Shown: positions 25,930-38,082, numbered from the stretch's first letter. The stretch is 64,000 bases of DNA from Paramecium tetraurelia (GCF_000165425.1 NW_001798978.1:124001-188000); one strand, 5' to 3'. Made by a program: numbers and translations. Notes: generated from the letters alone by a model not told the origin.

Positions 25930-27332
25930 TCATAACAATGTGAACTATTTTTAGTTAGATTCTTACTGATTTAGATCTATTGATTTTTTCTCCATACTTT
26001 TTTCAAGAGTAGGAAATGTGTATTTGGGTCCATCATTAATATCTCTTATAATATCATATCTGCCAGGTCCCAGTAAACTTGACTCTTGAGGTTTATCATA
26101 TTTTTTTGCAATATGATAACTAGGTCCTTTATTAGAAATCATTGAATCATTGGGGTTATACTTTCCAGGTCCCTACTATAATTGTAAATCATAACTGGCA
26201 AATTTTCAAAATTAATTTGATCCTTAGGAGCCTTTGGTATGATTGCCCCATTCTTTTTTAGTTGCGAATCGATTGTGTATGATCCTGGCCCTGGAGTTCT
26301 TTCTGTTGATATTATTGATGGTCTCATTGCCTTATTGAAGCTAAAATTATTTATAGATCCAAATCAAAACCTTGCATGTCTAGTAGGATATTTATAATTA
26401 GAAACATCATAATCAAGGGGAGATGGACCAAGTTTTGAAAAGTTTTAACTACTTCTCTCCGACTTCCCTATTCTTTCAATTAATAATTTCATTACTTTGC
26501 TCCTTTAATACTTTTAAACTTTCCCTCAACTACATCTGGGTCATAACTACCTGGTCCTGGAACATTTGCTCTGTCAATTTGTTAATTTGTTTTGCTTCCA
26601 AATGTAATGCCTTATTATTTTGGGGAATTAAGATCAAATGCTCCTGGACCTGGCCCAATCTGACTCCAATCCATGCTCCTTTATGATTTTGGAAATCTTT
26701 TGGTATATAACTAAAGATTACTTAATATTTGTCTAAAACTTGGGCTTTTCTATTTCATATGAACCAGGTCCTGGATGATTTGATAAAAGTATGTTTGTTC
26801 TTTAGCTAGTAGAAAATCCCTTATTTTTAGGTCTTTGAGTATGACTCTACTCCAATTGGTAATTTCCAGGACCAGGAGTCTTCATGATTTCATTTCCAAT
26901 GGAATCAAATCTACTTTAGAAAGTAAATGCAGGTGCTTTTTTTGAATCAGATAAATTATATGATCCCGGGCCAATCTCGGTTTCTTTAGGAGATGTCTCC
27001 TTTGCTTTAGTAAATTTGACTGAGGATGTGTGAGGTATGATTGCCTAATTAAGTTATACTAATAATTGCCTGCAATTTAGAGTCATAAGTCCCAGGATCA
27101 GGGGCTACACTAGCTTAATAAAGTGGTTTCCTGTTAGATTTAGAAAATTTATATCCCGTAGGTTTATCTATGGGATTTACTGAATAATGATTTGGTCTAA
27201 TGTGAATAAATATGATACCCAGGATTTGGATTGGTTTGGTATATGGCACCTAAGATTAAAACATAGATTACATTCATATCTTTTGCCTATAGTGAAAGCG
27301 CCAGAAAATTAAGAATTAGGACCATGAATCAT
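25930..27332 (-). CDS. SHIPPO-repeat (STPGP/ODF3-like) ciliary protein
   Basis: Starts MIHGPNSQFSGAFTIGKRY at 27332. Two 22-nt introns lie near the start, at least one more follows, and a series of Pro-Gly-Pro-Gly-x-Tyr units runs along the protein: PGPNHYSVNPIDK, PDPGTYDS, PGPGSYT, GPGKYNPND, GPGRYDI among others, spaced about 30-45 residues. This is the SHIPPO/STPGP repeat of ODF3/CIMAP proteins, which line ciliary microtubules as inner proteins. The C-terminus is charged (TLEKSMEKKSIDLNQ). It is head-to-tail with the exchanger gene upstream. A second SHIPPO gene lies at 35.8 kb on plus with a different repeat order, so it is a family member rather than a tandem copy. Confidence 0.86.
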
Positions 27333-27440
27333 TATTTATAAATAATAAAGTGTGAGACAGACTTACAATAATGCAATTCAAAATAAATAATAACATAGAT
27401 ACATACAATAAGATTGACATCTTATGTTCAATTGTCAATT

Positions 27441-29049
27441 TCAACTCCTTAAACTCCATTTTCTATTTTAGAAACATATATTTATACATAAAGGTACTTC
27501 CTCATCGTTATTTTCAGAAAGACAGATCTGAATAAATAGATTATCAATTTAGCTGATTCCTTCCTTGATTTATTTGAAGATATTTTTTGACTTTTCTTGT
27601 TCCTCATCCTCGTAATTCTCTATAAGATTCTGACTATATTTGGCGAGTATTGGATCTAACATCACTCCTTAAACATAGATCTAAATAATATTCAAATAGT
27701 ACATTAATCATTATGATCGCTATAGAGATAGTTAAGAGCACTTCACCTATTGGACCATAGAGTATAATCGTTTATATTGAAAGAGCATATGCCATTGCTC
27801 CTCTTAATCCACTGAACCATAGCATATTCATTTAGTATTCATTAATTATATGGATACTGCGAAATTGATTTGCAAATTTGGTAATTAAATAAACAAAGAA
27901 GTATCTTGAAAGATTTATAGCTATAAAAGTAGATATAATGATTCCAACCCCAGTTTCTTAATATGGCAAATTAAAACCAATGACTCCTATTCCAATAAAG
28001 ATGAACACTGAATTTTCAAAGATGTGAGCTATAATTTCATAGAATTTAGTGAATTCTTTCTTAGACAATTCATTTGTATTGGGAATTGTGTATCTAGCCA
28101 TTGAAATACCACAAAACATAATACTAACAATTCCTGACATTTCTAATGCTTCTGATATAAGGTAAGTAATCCAAGGTAATAATAAGAGCAAAGATGCCTC
28201 AAAATTAGCAATGGCTTGATTTTTAAACCTTATTACAAAAGCACTTATTATTCCCATGGCATAACCTATAGCTATTGAAAGAAAGAATATTAATAGAAAT
28301 TAACTAATTACTTTCAATAAATCACTTGTTTCTTAATTGATTATTTCATTAACTGCACTATTAAAATCAATAAATATTCTTATTACTTAAATAATGTTAA
28401 AGAAACAGCATCATTAAGAATGCTTTCTCCGAAAATAAAAGTGTAGAGCATTTTTGATTATTTCATATTTTTGAAAGCACTTAGAACAGCAACTGGATCC
28501 GTTGAAGATATTATTGCTCCGAATGCAAAGCATTTAGATAATTGCAGTTCCTTTGCTAAACCTAATTAACCACATATAAAGATAAAGAATGAGGTTATTA
28601 TCATTGATATTATTGTGCCCAAAATTGCATAAATATTGATGGTACCAAAATGTTCAAAGAAAGTTACCGAATCCATGTGAATAGCACTTATATTTATATG
28701 TTTGAATACCTTTCAAACAAGATAGGCGGTAGCAATATTATTAAGAATAATTAACTAAACCCCATTTTCATGGTCATTGTTATATCCTTTCCTGATTTAG
28801 AAAAAGTTAAAATATATCCTGTTATTAATCCAATGGATGTAGTTATAATAGTGTCATTGATATATTTTAAGTAGGGATATTTTAGTTTTTTAGTGGCAAT
28901 GGTTTGGAGCAGCAATTCATTGAATACCAATAATCCAATAATTAAGAGAATTGAATCACTTATTAATGAAGTTTCCTATATGAATGTCTTGAGCTTACAT
29001 TGCTATCATCAATGTTGTCTCCACATTTTTTAAATAAATGTAAAAACAT
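27441..29049 (-). CDS. Na+/H+ exchanger (CPA1 family)
   Basis: Starts MFLHLFKKCGDNIDDSNET at 29049. Multiple membrane spans follow. Family signatures are clear: AIISSTDPVAVLSAFKNMK and FIFGESILNDAVSL, the conserved ion-binding region of eukaryotic NHE, with Asp-Pro and the GES..ND motif. Later spans include ISEALEMSGIVSIMFCGISM and FENSVFIFIGIGVIGF, then MLWFSGLRGAMAYALS, the conserved GLRGA loop. Introns are 22-35 nt. The C-terminal cytoplasmic tail is short and acidic (ENYEDEEQEKSKNIF). It exchanges protons for Na+ or K+ across plasma or organelle membranes; the short tail is closer to organellar or alveolate types. The stop used is at 27441-27443, but an optional last intron would shift it. 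Confidence 0.91.
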
Positions 29050-29179
29050 CAAAATAATTATAAAAATATTCTAACACATTTTCAATATTTATTTGTGTTC
29101 TCATTTCTCCTTTCTTTTGGGATTACTAAATTAGAATGATCCTTTTGTGACTCTTAATTCTCAATCAATTAATAATTAA

Positions 29180-29884
29180 ATGTTAGAGAATGAATAATAA
29201 ATTTAAGAAGACCCTAAAACTAATCTTCTTAATCTTGATTCAGGAATAGAATTTATAAAACCCATAAGACATAAATCTTCTTATTATGAAAAGGATTTTT
29301 TTGTAGAACCTTGGGATGAAAATCAGGATAATTTCCTCCAATTATCTCCAAAAATGAAAGAGGAACAATAATAAGAAAGAAAAACTAGATCAATAAAAAT
29401 TAAACTTCCTTAATCTCGAACCTAAAGTAGACAACGCTCAAGTGAAACTTAGTAAACAGTTCAAATTACTCTTCCATTACATGATAGAGCTGGAAGTTGT
29501 CATGCATAATTTTAAGACTTAGGTATTTCAAATCATTCAACCACTTATAAGAGAATAGTAGATAAAATGAAGAACATATAAATGAACAAAACTCCTGCGA
29601 TTTAATATAATCATAATTATAAGCAATTTAGTTTAAAGGTATCCGCAAACAAAAAGAAAATCAAACAGATTGCTCAAGTAAAGTAAAAAGAACCATTCTC
29701 ATGGTCAGACTACTACAAATTCATATAAAAAAATCATAATCAAATCAAGCCTAATAAAATGTTCAATCCATTAATTAATGGCTACACTATTTAGATAAAT
29801 AAGTCTCTACAGTAGAAGTCTGATAAAGAATCTATATTAAAAAACTTTCGATTGAGATCCTCCTACAATAAGACTATTGTTTGA
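29180..29884 (+). CDS. Hypothetical basic protein, intronless
   Basis: A continuous frame of 234 codons from ATG 29180 to TGA 29882-29884. The first third is acidic and Gln-rich (MLENEQQIQEDPKTNL, EPWDENQDNFLQL), the rest basic (RTRSIKIKLP, KNIQMNKTPAIQ, KKKIKQIAQVKQKEPFSW, KNFRLRSSYNKTIV). No domain recognised. It starts about 130 bases from the divergently transcribed exchanger gene. Confidence 0.7.
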
Positions 29885-29922
29885 TAATTTTTGTATAATT
29901 GCAAATACTTATGATTAATATA

Positions 29923-30744
29923 TCACTAAATATATTTACTGAAAATCTTAAAATGCTTATATTTCAATTTGTTTACTAATTAAACAAGAGTACAAAGATT
30001 CTGAAGTATGATATTCCTATCAATTAGTTTAAAAATGTTTGAGAATTCCTTAAATTCTAATTATATACTCTTATTCTTATTAAAATTGGTTGAATTTTCT
30101 TTTACTTGTTCTAACTATTCTATCGAAAAGTAAATTTTCATTTTGTAAGAGTTATTCATTTCTTATTTGATTTGAACTTTCAATATATAGATATTTTTAT
30201 ATCAAGTATTTGAACACTACATCTAATTTGCTACAAAAGCTTAAGAAACAGATTCTTGTGATTTTTATCAATATTTTTTCATCAAGTCTTTAAAGTCGCA
30301 ATTCTAGAATATGATATATTAATTTTTCTATTATAATCCATATTTTATGAGATTACTTATAGTTATCAACAATTCTTGTTATATTTCAATATTAAATTCT
30401 GTCAATTTAGCTATTTCTATTGAAAATAACGATTATTCAAGTTATTCTATTTTATAAGATTAAATTCTTTCAATAACAAGAATAGATGCCTTTTTTTACT
30501 GCTATTTTTATCACGTTTTAGTTTCATTTCGCTTATAAGTTATGCCCTGCTTTTTCATAAAAAGAACATTTTATAATATTTCAATTCTTAAGCTGCTTAA
30601 CTTTTATTCAATAAATATCTATTTTATTGTGATATATTGTCAATATTTTATAAATAAAATAGTAGTCTTTTTTGCTTTAAAATTGAATTTTGGTTATAAA
30701 GGGGATGTGTAGCTGTAAATTGACTGTTTGTTAAACTTTGACAT
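29923..30744 (-). CDS. Possible hypothetical gene, poorly resolved
   Basis: Minus frames carry coding-like pieces from an ATG at 30744 (MSKFNKQSIYSYTSPLQPKF) through NQNSILKQKRLLFYLQNID, SSNQIRNEQLLQNENLL and LCTLVQLVNKLKYK to a TGA at 29923-29925. The pieces lie in different frames and I could not join them convincingly with short introns. The sequence is very AT-rich. It may be a fast-evolving gene, a decaying copy, or partly chance. Confidence 0.33.
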
Positions 30745-30794
30745 AGAGGTTAAAATAAGAATTTGAAATGATAAAAAGCACTTAATACACAAAC

Positions 30795-31442
30795 TCATAA
30801 ATATTTATCAAATTTAGTAAATAATTCAACAAGCATTCCAGCTAGAAATAAGTTAATAACAAAGAAGATTGATTTACAGGTATAAATGCTGTAACCGAAA
30901 TGCTCTTTTTTAGAAATGCCTTTAGGTTCCTGATACATATTTTATGTGTTGATTTCTTAGTGAGTTTGTATTCTAAAAATATATTTTTAATTTACTCTTA
31001 AATTTCTTGTTTTAATTGGCCAACGTGGTTTTCAGTTTTTTAATTATATTAAACCATAATTTCTGCAATCACCTTAGTGAATTGGCCCTTGTCTATTCCT
31101 TAGGCTGATGTTAAATTATATTTTACACTGAGTCATCAATTAAAATTGATCTGCAATGTCTTAAAGAAACTAGTAGGCAAATGTTTTCTAATCTTCGATA
31201 ACACTATTTTCTGGCTGTTGCAATAAACACATAAAATTATATTGGTTTTTTTGTAGGTGATACAACGTGTACTCATTCTAGGATAAAATAAGGATTTGAA
31301 ATACAATTTGAAATTGTTGTTTCTCTTCATTATTTTTAATGAATTTGAGCTATTTCAAAATTAATGACTAGAAATCTTCATTTGATTCAGTATATTCACA
31401 TAATATTAGAGATCCTTTGGAAATAGCTGAAAATAGAATCAT
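30795..31442 (-). CDS. Longin-domain protein, VAMP7-like
   Basis: Starts MILFSAISKGSLILCEYTES at 31442, the classic longin opening. A 27-nt intron then joins NNEEKQQFQI to NEYTLYHLQKNQYNFMCLLQ and KTFAYQFLQDIADQFQLMTQ, lining up with the longin domain of VAMP7 (start MAILFAVVARG, ...AFNFLNEIKKRF). After a 22-nt intron the frame reads GQFTKVIAEIMVQYNQKTEN, the linker before the R-SNARE motif. The SNARE motif and C-terminal membrane anchor are not convincing in any splice choice I tried; the stop at 30795-30797 gives a shortened tail. Longin R-SNAREs drive endosomal and exocytic fusion; a longin protein without SNARE activity would be regulatory. Confidence 0.7.
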
Positions 31443-31518
31443 AAAATATTTATTTAATTCGTTTTTAATTAACAAGCAGTAGATGAATAGAGCTTTCTAA
31501 TTAATTTATAAATTTTTT

Positions 31519-32866
31519 ATGGGAAATTGTAATATAAATGAGAAGCAAGAGGATTTGCTAGAAAGCAACAGTACTTATTCTTCCTATTCTAAGTTACCTC
31601 GATATCCAACTTCCAATTTATTGATGCAATAGGCAGAGGGGGATTTGGCAAGGTATGGAAGGTGAAAAAAAAGAAAAACAAGTTGCTTTATGCGTTGAAA
31701 GTGATGTCGAAGGCGAAGTACTTAAAATTGAATATATGTTGAGAATCATCCTAAAGAAGTCGGTTTAGTCGGTTATAAATGAGAGATAATTGCTGAGTAA
31801 TTTGAGACATGGGTATATGTTAGATTGTAATTTTTTTCAGATTTTTGATAAATATGCAAAGTGCTTTTCAAGATAAGGAATATCTGTATTTGGTAATGGA
31901 TTTGTTAACAGGAGGAGATTTGAGATTTCATATAGGGAGATTGAGAAGATTCAATGAAGAATAAACAAGTACAGTTTGAAAATTTGAATTAGAATTTTTT
32001 GCTGCTTGTATTATAATAGCTCTTGAATACTTACATTAAAATGGGATACTACATAGAGATTTGAAGCCTGAAAATTTGGTTTTTGATAGCAGTGGTAATT
32101 GGTTTAAATAGTAAAGTGAGGTTATTTGAGATTAACTGATTTGGGTATAGCAAGAATATGGAAACCTGAGAATTCAGCAGATACTAGTGGAACCCCAGGT
32201 TACATGGCTCCAGAAGTTATGTGTCGTCATAATCACGGAATAGCAGTTGATTATTTTGCCCTGGGAGTTATAGTTTACGAGTGCATGTTAGGAAGAAGAC
32301 CCTATCTCGGAAGGAGCAGATAAGAAATAAGAGAACAAATGTTATCAAAATAGGCAGCAATTAAAAGATAGGAAATACCACCAGGATGGAATATATAGGC
32401 AGGCGATTTTGCAAATTAGGTAAAATGTTTTATTTGACAAACAGTTACTCTAAAGAAAGCCCTAAAATCGGTTGGGTTCAAATGGTCCTGATGAAGTCAA
32501 GGAACATCCATGGTTCAAAGATTTTAATTGGCAAAAGTTGGAGAACAAAATTATGGTAGCTCCATTTGTTCCAAATGTAATCTATCTAAATTATTTAATA
32601 AGTGCAACGAGGATAATTACTTGCCGTCAGATGGCAGAAAGGATTCAGACGATTCCCTTAGTTAAGAATAATAACTATTGTTAAGACGTAACTCAATATA
32701 AGGTATGTTGTAATTAAACTACTAAGATTTATTTAATGGGTATGATTATGATAGTAGTCAATAACAATCTTCATAGAATAATCTTATGATTGTTTCAAGT
32801 TAATCATCAACCAGATTGAGTAAGCCACCTACTTCCTCAAGCACTCCTAAGTCTTCTAAATTATGA
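31519..32866 (+). CDS. YANK/STK32-like AGC-family kinase with MGNC N-terminus
   Basis: Begins MGNCNINEKQEDLLESN; Gly2 and Cys4 fit N-myristoylation plus palmitoylation. A 23-nt intron leads to FQFIDAIGRGGFGKVWKVKK, Lys in LLYALKVMSK, then NERQLLSNLRHG, MDLLTGGDLRFHI, HRDLKPENLVFD, LTDLGIARIW (DLG for DFG) and GTPGYMAPEVM. Later exons give QNRLGSNGPDEVKEHPWFKD and a Ser/Pro-rich tail ending SSSTPKSSKL. Introns of 24-29 nt were placed at about 31823, 31971, 32094, 32420, 32576 and 32701. Between about 31720 and 31760 one frame step is unexplained (see findings). Order and wording (GGDLR, RPY loop) resemble the membrane-linked YANK kinases. Confidence 0.88.
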
Positions 32867-32944
32867 AATTGAGTATTGATATTAGATCCTTCAATAATGA
32901 TTAGTTGTTTAATTCAATCTTATTTAATACTTAATAACATAATA

Positions 32945-34704
32945 TCATGCTCTTTCTCTCTTTCTTGGTGCACATTTTACAATATCATCCACTCTCATAA
33001 TTAATTCAGCTGCTTCACTTGCAGCCATAACTGCTTACTCCTTAACTCTCATGCATTCTTTGATTCCTAATTCTTTCATGTCACCAACAGTTCCATCATT
33101 CATATTCAATCCATAAGATAAATTTCCTTTTTGCAATTCCACTTTGAAATTTTATATCAATTCAGCTGAATCGTAACCTAATTTGATTATAATAAATGAA
33201 TACCTCCATTATCACAGATGATAGTTGGAATCTATCTCAATGCTCTAGCATATGCTTCTATAGCTAATGCTTATTTTCCTTAAACTTTCTTGGCTTCTTC
33301 TTCACATGCAGCAGCCATTTGCATTTCTGAATTACCACCTCCCCAAACAACTCTTCTATTCTTCACTGTAGTGATTAAGACACACAAAACATCATGAATT
33401 GATCTATCTACTTCATCCAAGATATGAATTGAAGAACCTCTCAATACAATTGTACAAGCTTCATTCTTTTTGCAACCTGTGAATTTGATCATCTATACAT
33501 ATAATATAATTTGTACCTTCTCTTCTCCAATCATAATTTCTTCAATTAAATCACAATGTCCTAATACTTAATCTCTTCTTTCAGGAGCATCGAATGTTGA
33601 TAAGATTTCTGCTCCAGTAGCAGCAGCCACTCTTTCCATACCTTCAAAATCAGCATGTTCAATAACAGTAATTCCAGAATCAGCTAATAATTATTCAGGA
33701 TAGTTATAGATCAGTTATCTATTTATAAATATTGTTGGTTAAAATTTAAGAATCTTATCAACCTTATGTTTCATCTTCTCTTTTTCTGCTGCTTCTATTT
33801 CAGCTACTTTGTCCATTGAATTGACTTTGACTTTGGTACCATAAATCTTAATCTTATCATAATCCATGGCTGTATTAGCAACCAAGATTTTGGCATTTTC
33901 AATTCTTCTTTTACAACCAATTGTTATTTATTTCTTAAGAATGAATCCATCATCCAAATAGGAATCTCTGATTGTTCCTCCTGGAAGCTTAATGATCTAG
34001 ATGTAATCTAAATTAGATGATCCCTTCAATCTCAAAACCGCTTTGACACACAAATCAGCAAAGTAATCTCTGTCTGTTGTAATCAATTTTGAACTCAAAG
34101 TTGTTCTGGCAATCTTAATCAAGTCATTATGGAATTCTTAAGATTCAATGTCATTTTCAGTTGCTAGAAATTATAATCAATATAAGTACAAATATCCCTT
34201 AATCTCTTTAATGCCACATCTCTAGCTATTCTCCATCCTGCTATCACATGTTGTGGATGAATTCTTTTTTAAATTAATTTCTCTCCTTCTCTTAACAATT
34301 CACCTGCCAACACTGCTACTGTTGTTGTCCCATCTCCTACTTCTTCATCTTGGGTTTTGCTGATCTCAATCAGAATCTTAGCAGCTGGGTTCTCAACATA
34401 CATGGATTTTAAAATCGTAGCACCATCATTAGTAACAGTGATGTGAGTCATCTCTTAACCAGGTCCTGTGGGTTTCAATATTTTATCCTATCTCTTAATA
34501 ACTATATCATACCATTCCTTTTGGACCTAGAGTTGTCTTTACTAAATCAGCCACTGCAATTGCGCCTACAAAACTTTACTTAAATTTTAAACTCAAATAA
34601 TACCAATCTGGCCATCTCGCCTTTGTCCTCTGTAGCTTCATCCTTCAAAACTTATGGCAGCACGTTCTAATGATTAAACAATAGCTTACTCCTACGATAT
34701 CCAT
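32945..34704 (-). CDS. CCT2: T-complex protein 1 subunit beta (CCT2)
   Basis: Subunit of the eight-membered cytosolic chaperonin that folds actin and tubulin. Starts [20 protein letters not shown] at 34704 after a 29-nt intron in codon 3-4. Seen in order: [53 protein letters not shown] (the ATP-binding GDGTT), [42 protein letters not shown] and the end [14 protein letters not shown]. These match beta rather than other CCT subunits (NPAAK, RVDNIIKAAPRKR in human CCT2). Several 23-32-nt introns. Length, about 530 residues, is normal. A ciliate needs much tubulin, so strong expression is expected. Confidence 0.95.
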
Positions 34705-34747
34705 TATTAATGTTAATTAAAAAAAGAAAATTTTAATCAAATATAAA

Positions 34748-35764
34748 ATGAGCATCGAAGATGATAAAATTAAACACTTCCTCCAATTCTTAAATACTCA
34801 TTATAATAACAAATTTGAAAAATTATAAAGATAATAACTAAATTAGATTGATTCCACACTTTTATTTAGGATAGTCCAATATATAAATTTTTAGGATTAT
34901 GTGAGATATTTGAATTATGTTGAAATTTAGATATTTTTAAATACTCAGATAAACATAATATTCAGTTTATATGAATGTATAATTGATTAGGAAGCCATGT
35001 TGAGGAAATTTCTATCCTGATTTTGTTCAGGTTAGTAATCTATAGAGCACTCTTAGATGAAAATTAGAAATTTGAGTGTTTTTTCATAAGAATCTAAAAA
35101 TAAAAGAAGAATAATAAACTTATTGGCAAAATTATTTCTAAAAGCTCAGTATATTTGTATTGAATATTTTATAATGTTTCGACAAAAAGACAATTAGAAT
35201 GAGATTTTGAAATGCAAAAGATAAGTAAATAAATACAAATAATTAAATTATATTTATTCTTATTTGAATAATCATTCGAGTAATTAATTGTTTATACTTA
35301 TGATATTACCATAAATATGCTTGGACTCTATTTAGTTCTCTGTATTTAACAAAATATAAAAGTTAACTGTTAAATACATCCAGTCAATAACATATCATTA
35401 TGGTTTAAAGCATAGATATTTGGCTGCAACAGGAATAACAAGTCCTGCAATATTCCTTTAAGAAGTGTTCAAAAATCAATATCACCTTTTGAATTTCACC
35501 AAGTATTTTATTCTATTGAATTGATATATCAGTGATAAAAATAATACTCAATTGAGATTTCAAACATCATATCATGAATTATTGATTTATGTTCAGTAAT
35601 AACATAAAATTAAAGATGTTCGAACGGAAACATATTTATTTAAAGAGAATTTAAAAGAGAACTTCAATAATATTAAATTATTTTTTTAAGGAGTAGCATT
35701 ATCTGACCCCATAGATATAAGAAAGTATGTGCAAGAAGAAGAAAGTAGTGATGAAGACTTATGA
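34748..35764 (+). CDS. Hypothetical helical protein with acidic C-terminus
   Basis: ATG at 34748 gives MSIEDDKIKHFLQFLNTHYN, then QIDSTLLFRIVQYINFQDYV. A long middle exon reads RIINLLAKLFLKAQYICIEY, SITYHYGLKHRYLAATGITS and FLQEVFKNQYHLL; a 30-nt intron near 35500 joins it to LRFQTSYHELLIYVQQ and GVALSDPIDIRKYVQEEE, ending SSDEDL. An additional intron near 34990-35040 is needed but its borders are not certain. Mostly helical, with an acidic tail typical of nuclear proteins. No family recognised. It is 43 bases from the divergent CCT2 start, a likely shared promoter. Confidence 0.6.
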
Positions 35765-35807
35765 AAATAATTCTTTTATAATTATTTATTTTTTTAATAA
35801 AAATTAC

Positions 35808-37488
35808 ATGTTTTTTAATAATAGTGAACAGAACTTTTAAGGGAACACTCCATTAGGATATCAATTTGGAGGAGCTTACACCTTTGGTACATCTGAACGA
35901 ACAGATTGGGTTAAAAGAGATGATAAAGTTTAATCAAAAACAGAATAAGCTACAATGTGCGAGAGATTCGAGGAGACCCTCAGAATAACTGAAAAATTAC
36001 GACAAAGCTAATAAAAATCTACTAGATCTAATTTTCCTAGAGATGACAGAATCAAACCAATAAAGTCAACAAATCCTCCTGTAGGGCAATATAATCTTCA
36101 TAAGTAACTCATATTAGATGAAGAAAATATCAAGAATATCTCAGACAAAACACAATAAGAAAAAAAAAAGGCTTAATTTACAATTCAAACTTCTTTAGGC
36201 AAAATAAAACCAAATGGAGAAATTGACACTCATCCAACATGGGTGAATGGAAAAGAGCAACAATTTAGAGAAGATCCTATAGGGTATGTGCATCAATATA
36301 TATTAAAGTCCTGGATCTTATAATCCAAACATCCCGGGCAAAACTCAAGCTCCAATATCATTTGGATATAAGGAAACTTTTAATTGGACTAAAGATGGAC
36401 CTTCACCTGATAAATATTACAATTCTGAAACCTTCAGTTAATTCAGAACTACAACAAGTTGGTAAGACACAAAACATAGAAAGACTGGGTTTGGTTCAGC
36501 ACCAAAAAATGTATGGCCTAAATCAATTGATCTTGGACCTGGATAATATCAACCAAATGAACTTCCAAAAGGCTTAACCATATCATTCCCAAAAAGTGAA
36601 AGACAATATTACAAATCATCTGAAATTCCTGGTCCTGGTGCTTATGCTCCAAAGAATGTCAATGTAAAGAAAGCGTTCAGTATTGGGCATAAGTACATTC
36701 CTTTTAAAACATCAGATTTCTATGTTCCGGGCCCTGGAAGTACATATTTAGTATTACTTAGCTTATAATCAAAAATTGCCATCAAATGGTAAATATATCT
36801 CAATGCCTAAAGATAAAAGATAAGATCTAGTCACTCGAGAATCAACACTCAAACCAGGCCCTGGTCAATATATATAAAGCACAGACACCATTAAGCCTAA
36901 AGAAGTACCTATTGAAAATTAGCATGGTTTTGGTGTTGCCAAGAGATATGAATTAGCTTAGGATGACAACATTGAACTTCCAGAAAAGACTGAATTACAA
37001 AAACAGGAAGAAAGAGAAAAAATAGGATTTTCAACTCTAGGAGGTCCTAAATACTCAATGAGATAAAAAAATGAAAAGTAAAGCATCAATTAGAATCCTT
37101 CTCCTGGCAAATATGAACCTGATTACGATTTCAAATATGGTTAATAATCTGAGTACAAACCACCTTATCATTATACTGTTCCAAAGACTGCTACTCCTTA
37201 GATGGGTTTAAGTAACAGAAGTGATCCAACGATTTCAAAATTTAAGGAAATTGGACCTGGAAGTTACACAGCCCTGCCATCATAATCTGGTCCCAGAATA
37301 AGGTATATCTTCTATTAATTGTAAGTATGCCGAAAGCTGCTAGATTTCCTATTAGAGAAGCTGAAGATGTGGGTCCTGGCTCTTATAAAATTGGAACAAC
37401 AATTGGTTTAATACCAAAATATCATTTTGAAAAACAAAGAGATTAATTAGAAACTTCATTAACACAATTTGATAAATTTCATAAATGA
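35808..37488 (+). CDS. SHIPPO-repeat (STPGP) ciliary protein, second copy
   Basis: Starts MFFNNSEQNFQGNTPLGYQF. The N-terminal 150 residues include PVGQYNLHKQ and TWVNGKEQQFRED; repeats follow: GPGSYNPNIPG, GPSPDKYYNS, GPGQYQPNELPKG, GPGAYAPKNV, GPGS..., PGPGQYIQS, SPGKYEPDYDFKYG, GPGSYTALPS and GPGSYKIG. Three introns of 22-26 nt (about 36279, 36741, 37302). The pattern is that of proteins lying along doublet microtubules. The acidic/basic balance and long N-terminus differ from the minus-strand SHIPPO gene at 25.9 kb. The start is only 44 bases after the previous gene's stop. Confidence 0.86.
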
Positions 37489-38082
37489 AATATTAATTAT
37501 TCTATAAATAAATAACACTATATTAAGATTAACATAAATTTGTACAAGAATCAAATGGCAAATACTTAATCACACAGTAAATAGACTAAATTTTTAATAA
37601 ATTTGGGATATTAGGGCATAGATTCTTCATTTTAATATATAAATTTTAAATTAATTTTGATTCTGATAAAAAAATGGAAAAAATTTGGCAACTTTCGAAC
37701 AATTGGCGGTTGACAACCTTTTTTAACAATTGGCAAGTTCAGACCTGATTAAGTTCTAAGGAGTTTATGTTTCTATAAAATAAAATTTATTCTAGAAATT
37801 GCATTTTATAATTGAATTAACTAAATTAATTAAATTATTACCCCAAAAATAGGAAAAATGAATATATATTTTTTTTCTACATTATTTCGTAATTTTGAAT
37901 ACAAAAGTTTAGTAATGTATATAAATGATCAGAATTTCATCAGGGAAATAGCGTATTTTTAATTTTATATCATTGATTACGATAAATTTGTTAAATTGTG
38001 ATTATAATGGTTCTCTTAATTTATTAATAATGTGTAAGATCTTAAGTGCTATCATGTATTTAATTACAAATTAATTATTATA
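37489..38082. other. Intergenic stretch, longest clean gap in this half
   Basis: About 594 bases, AT-rich. No coding-like frame seen. It contains two copies of AACAATTGGC, at 37698-37707 and 37725-37734, in a locally less AT-rich patch that also holds TTGGCAACTTT and GGTTGACAACC. This may be a regulatory patch for the following gene, which is inference. Confidence 0.45.

Noticed and set aside
26423-26686. Plus-strand ORF of 87 codons
   Set aside because: Antisense to SHIPPO repeats; the Pro-Gly repeats on the minus strand are unambiguous.
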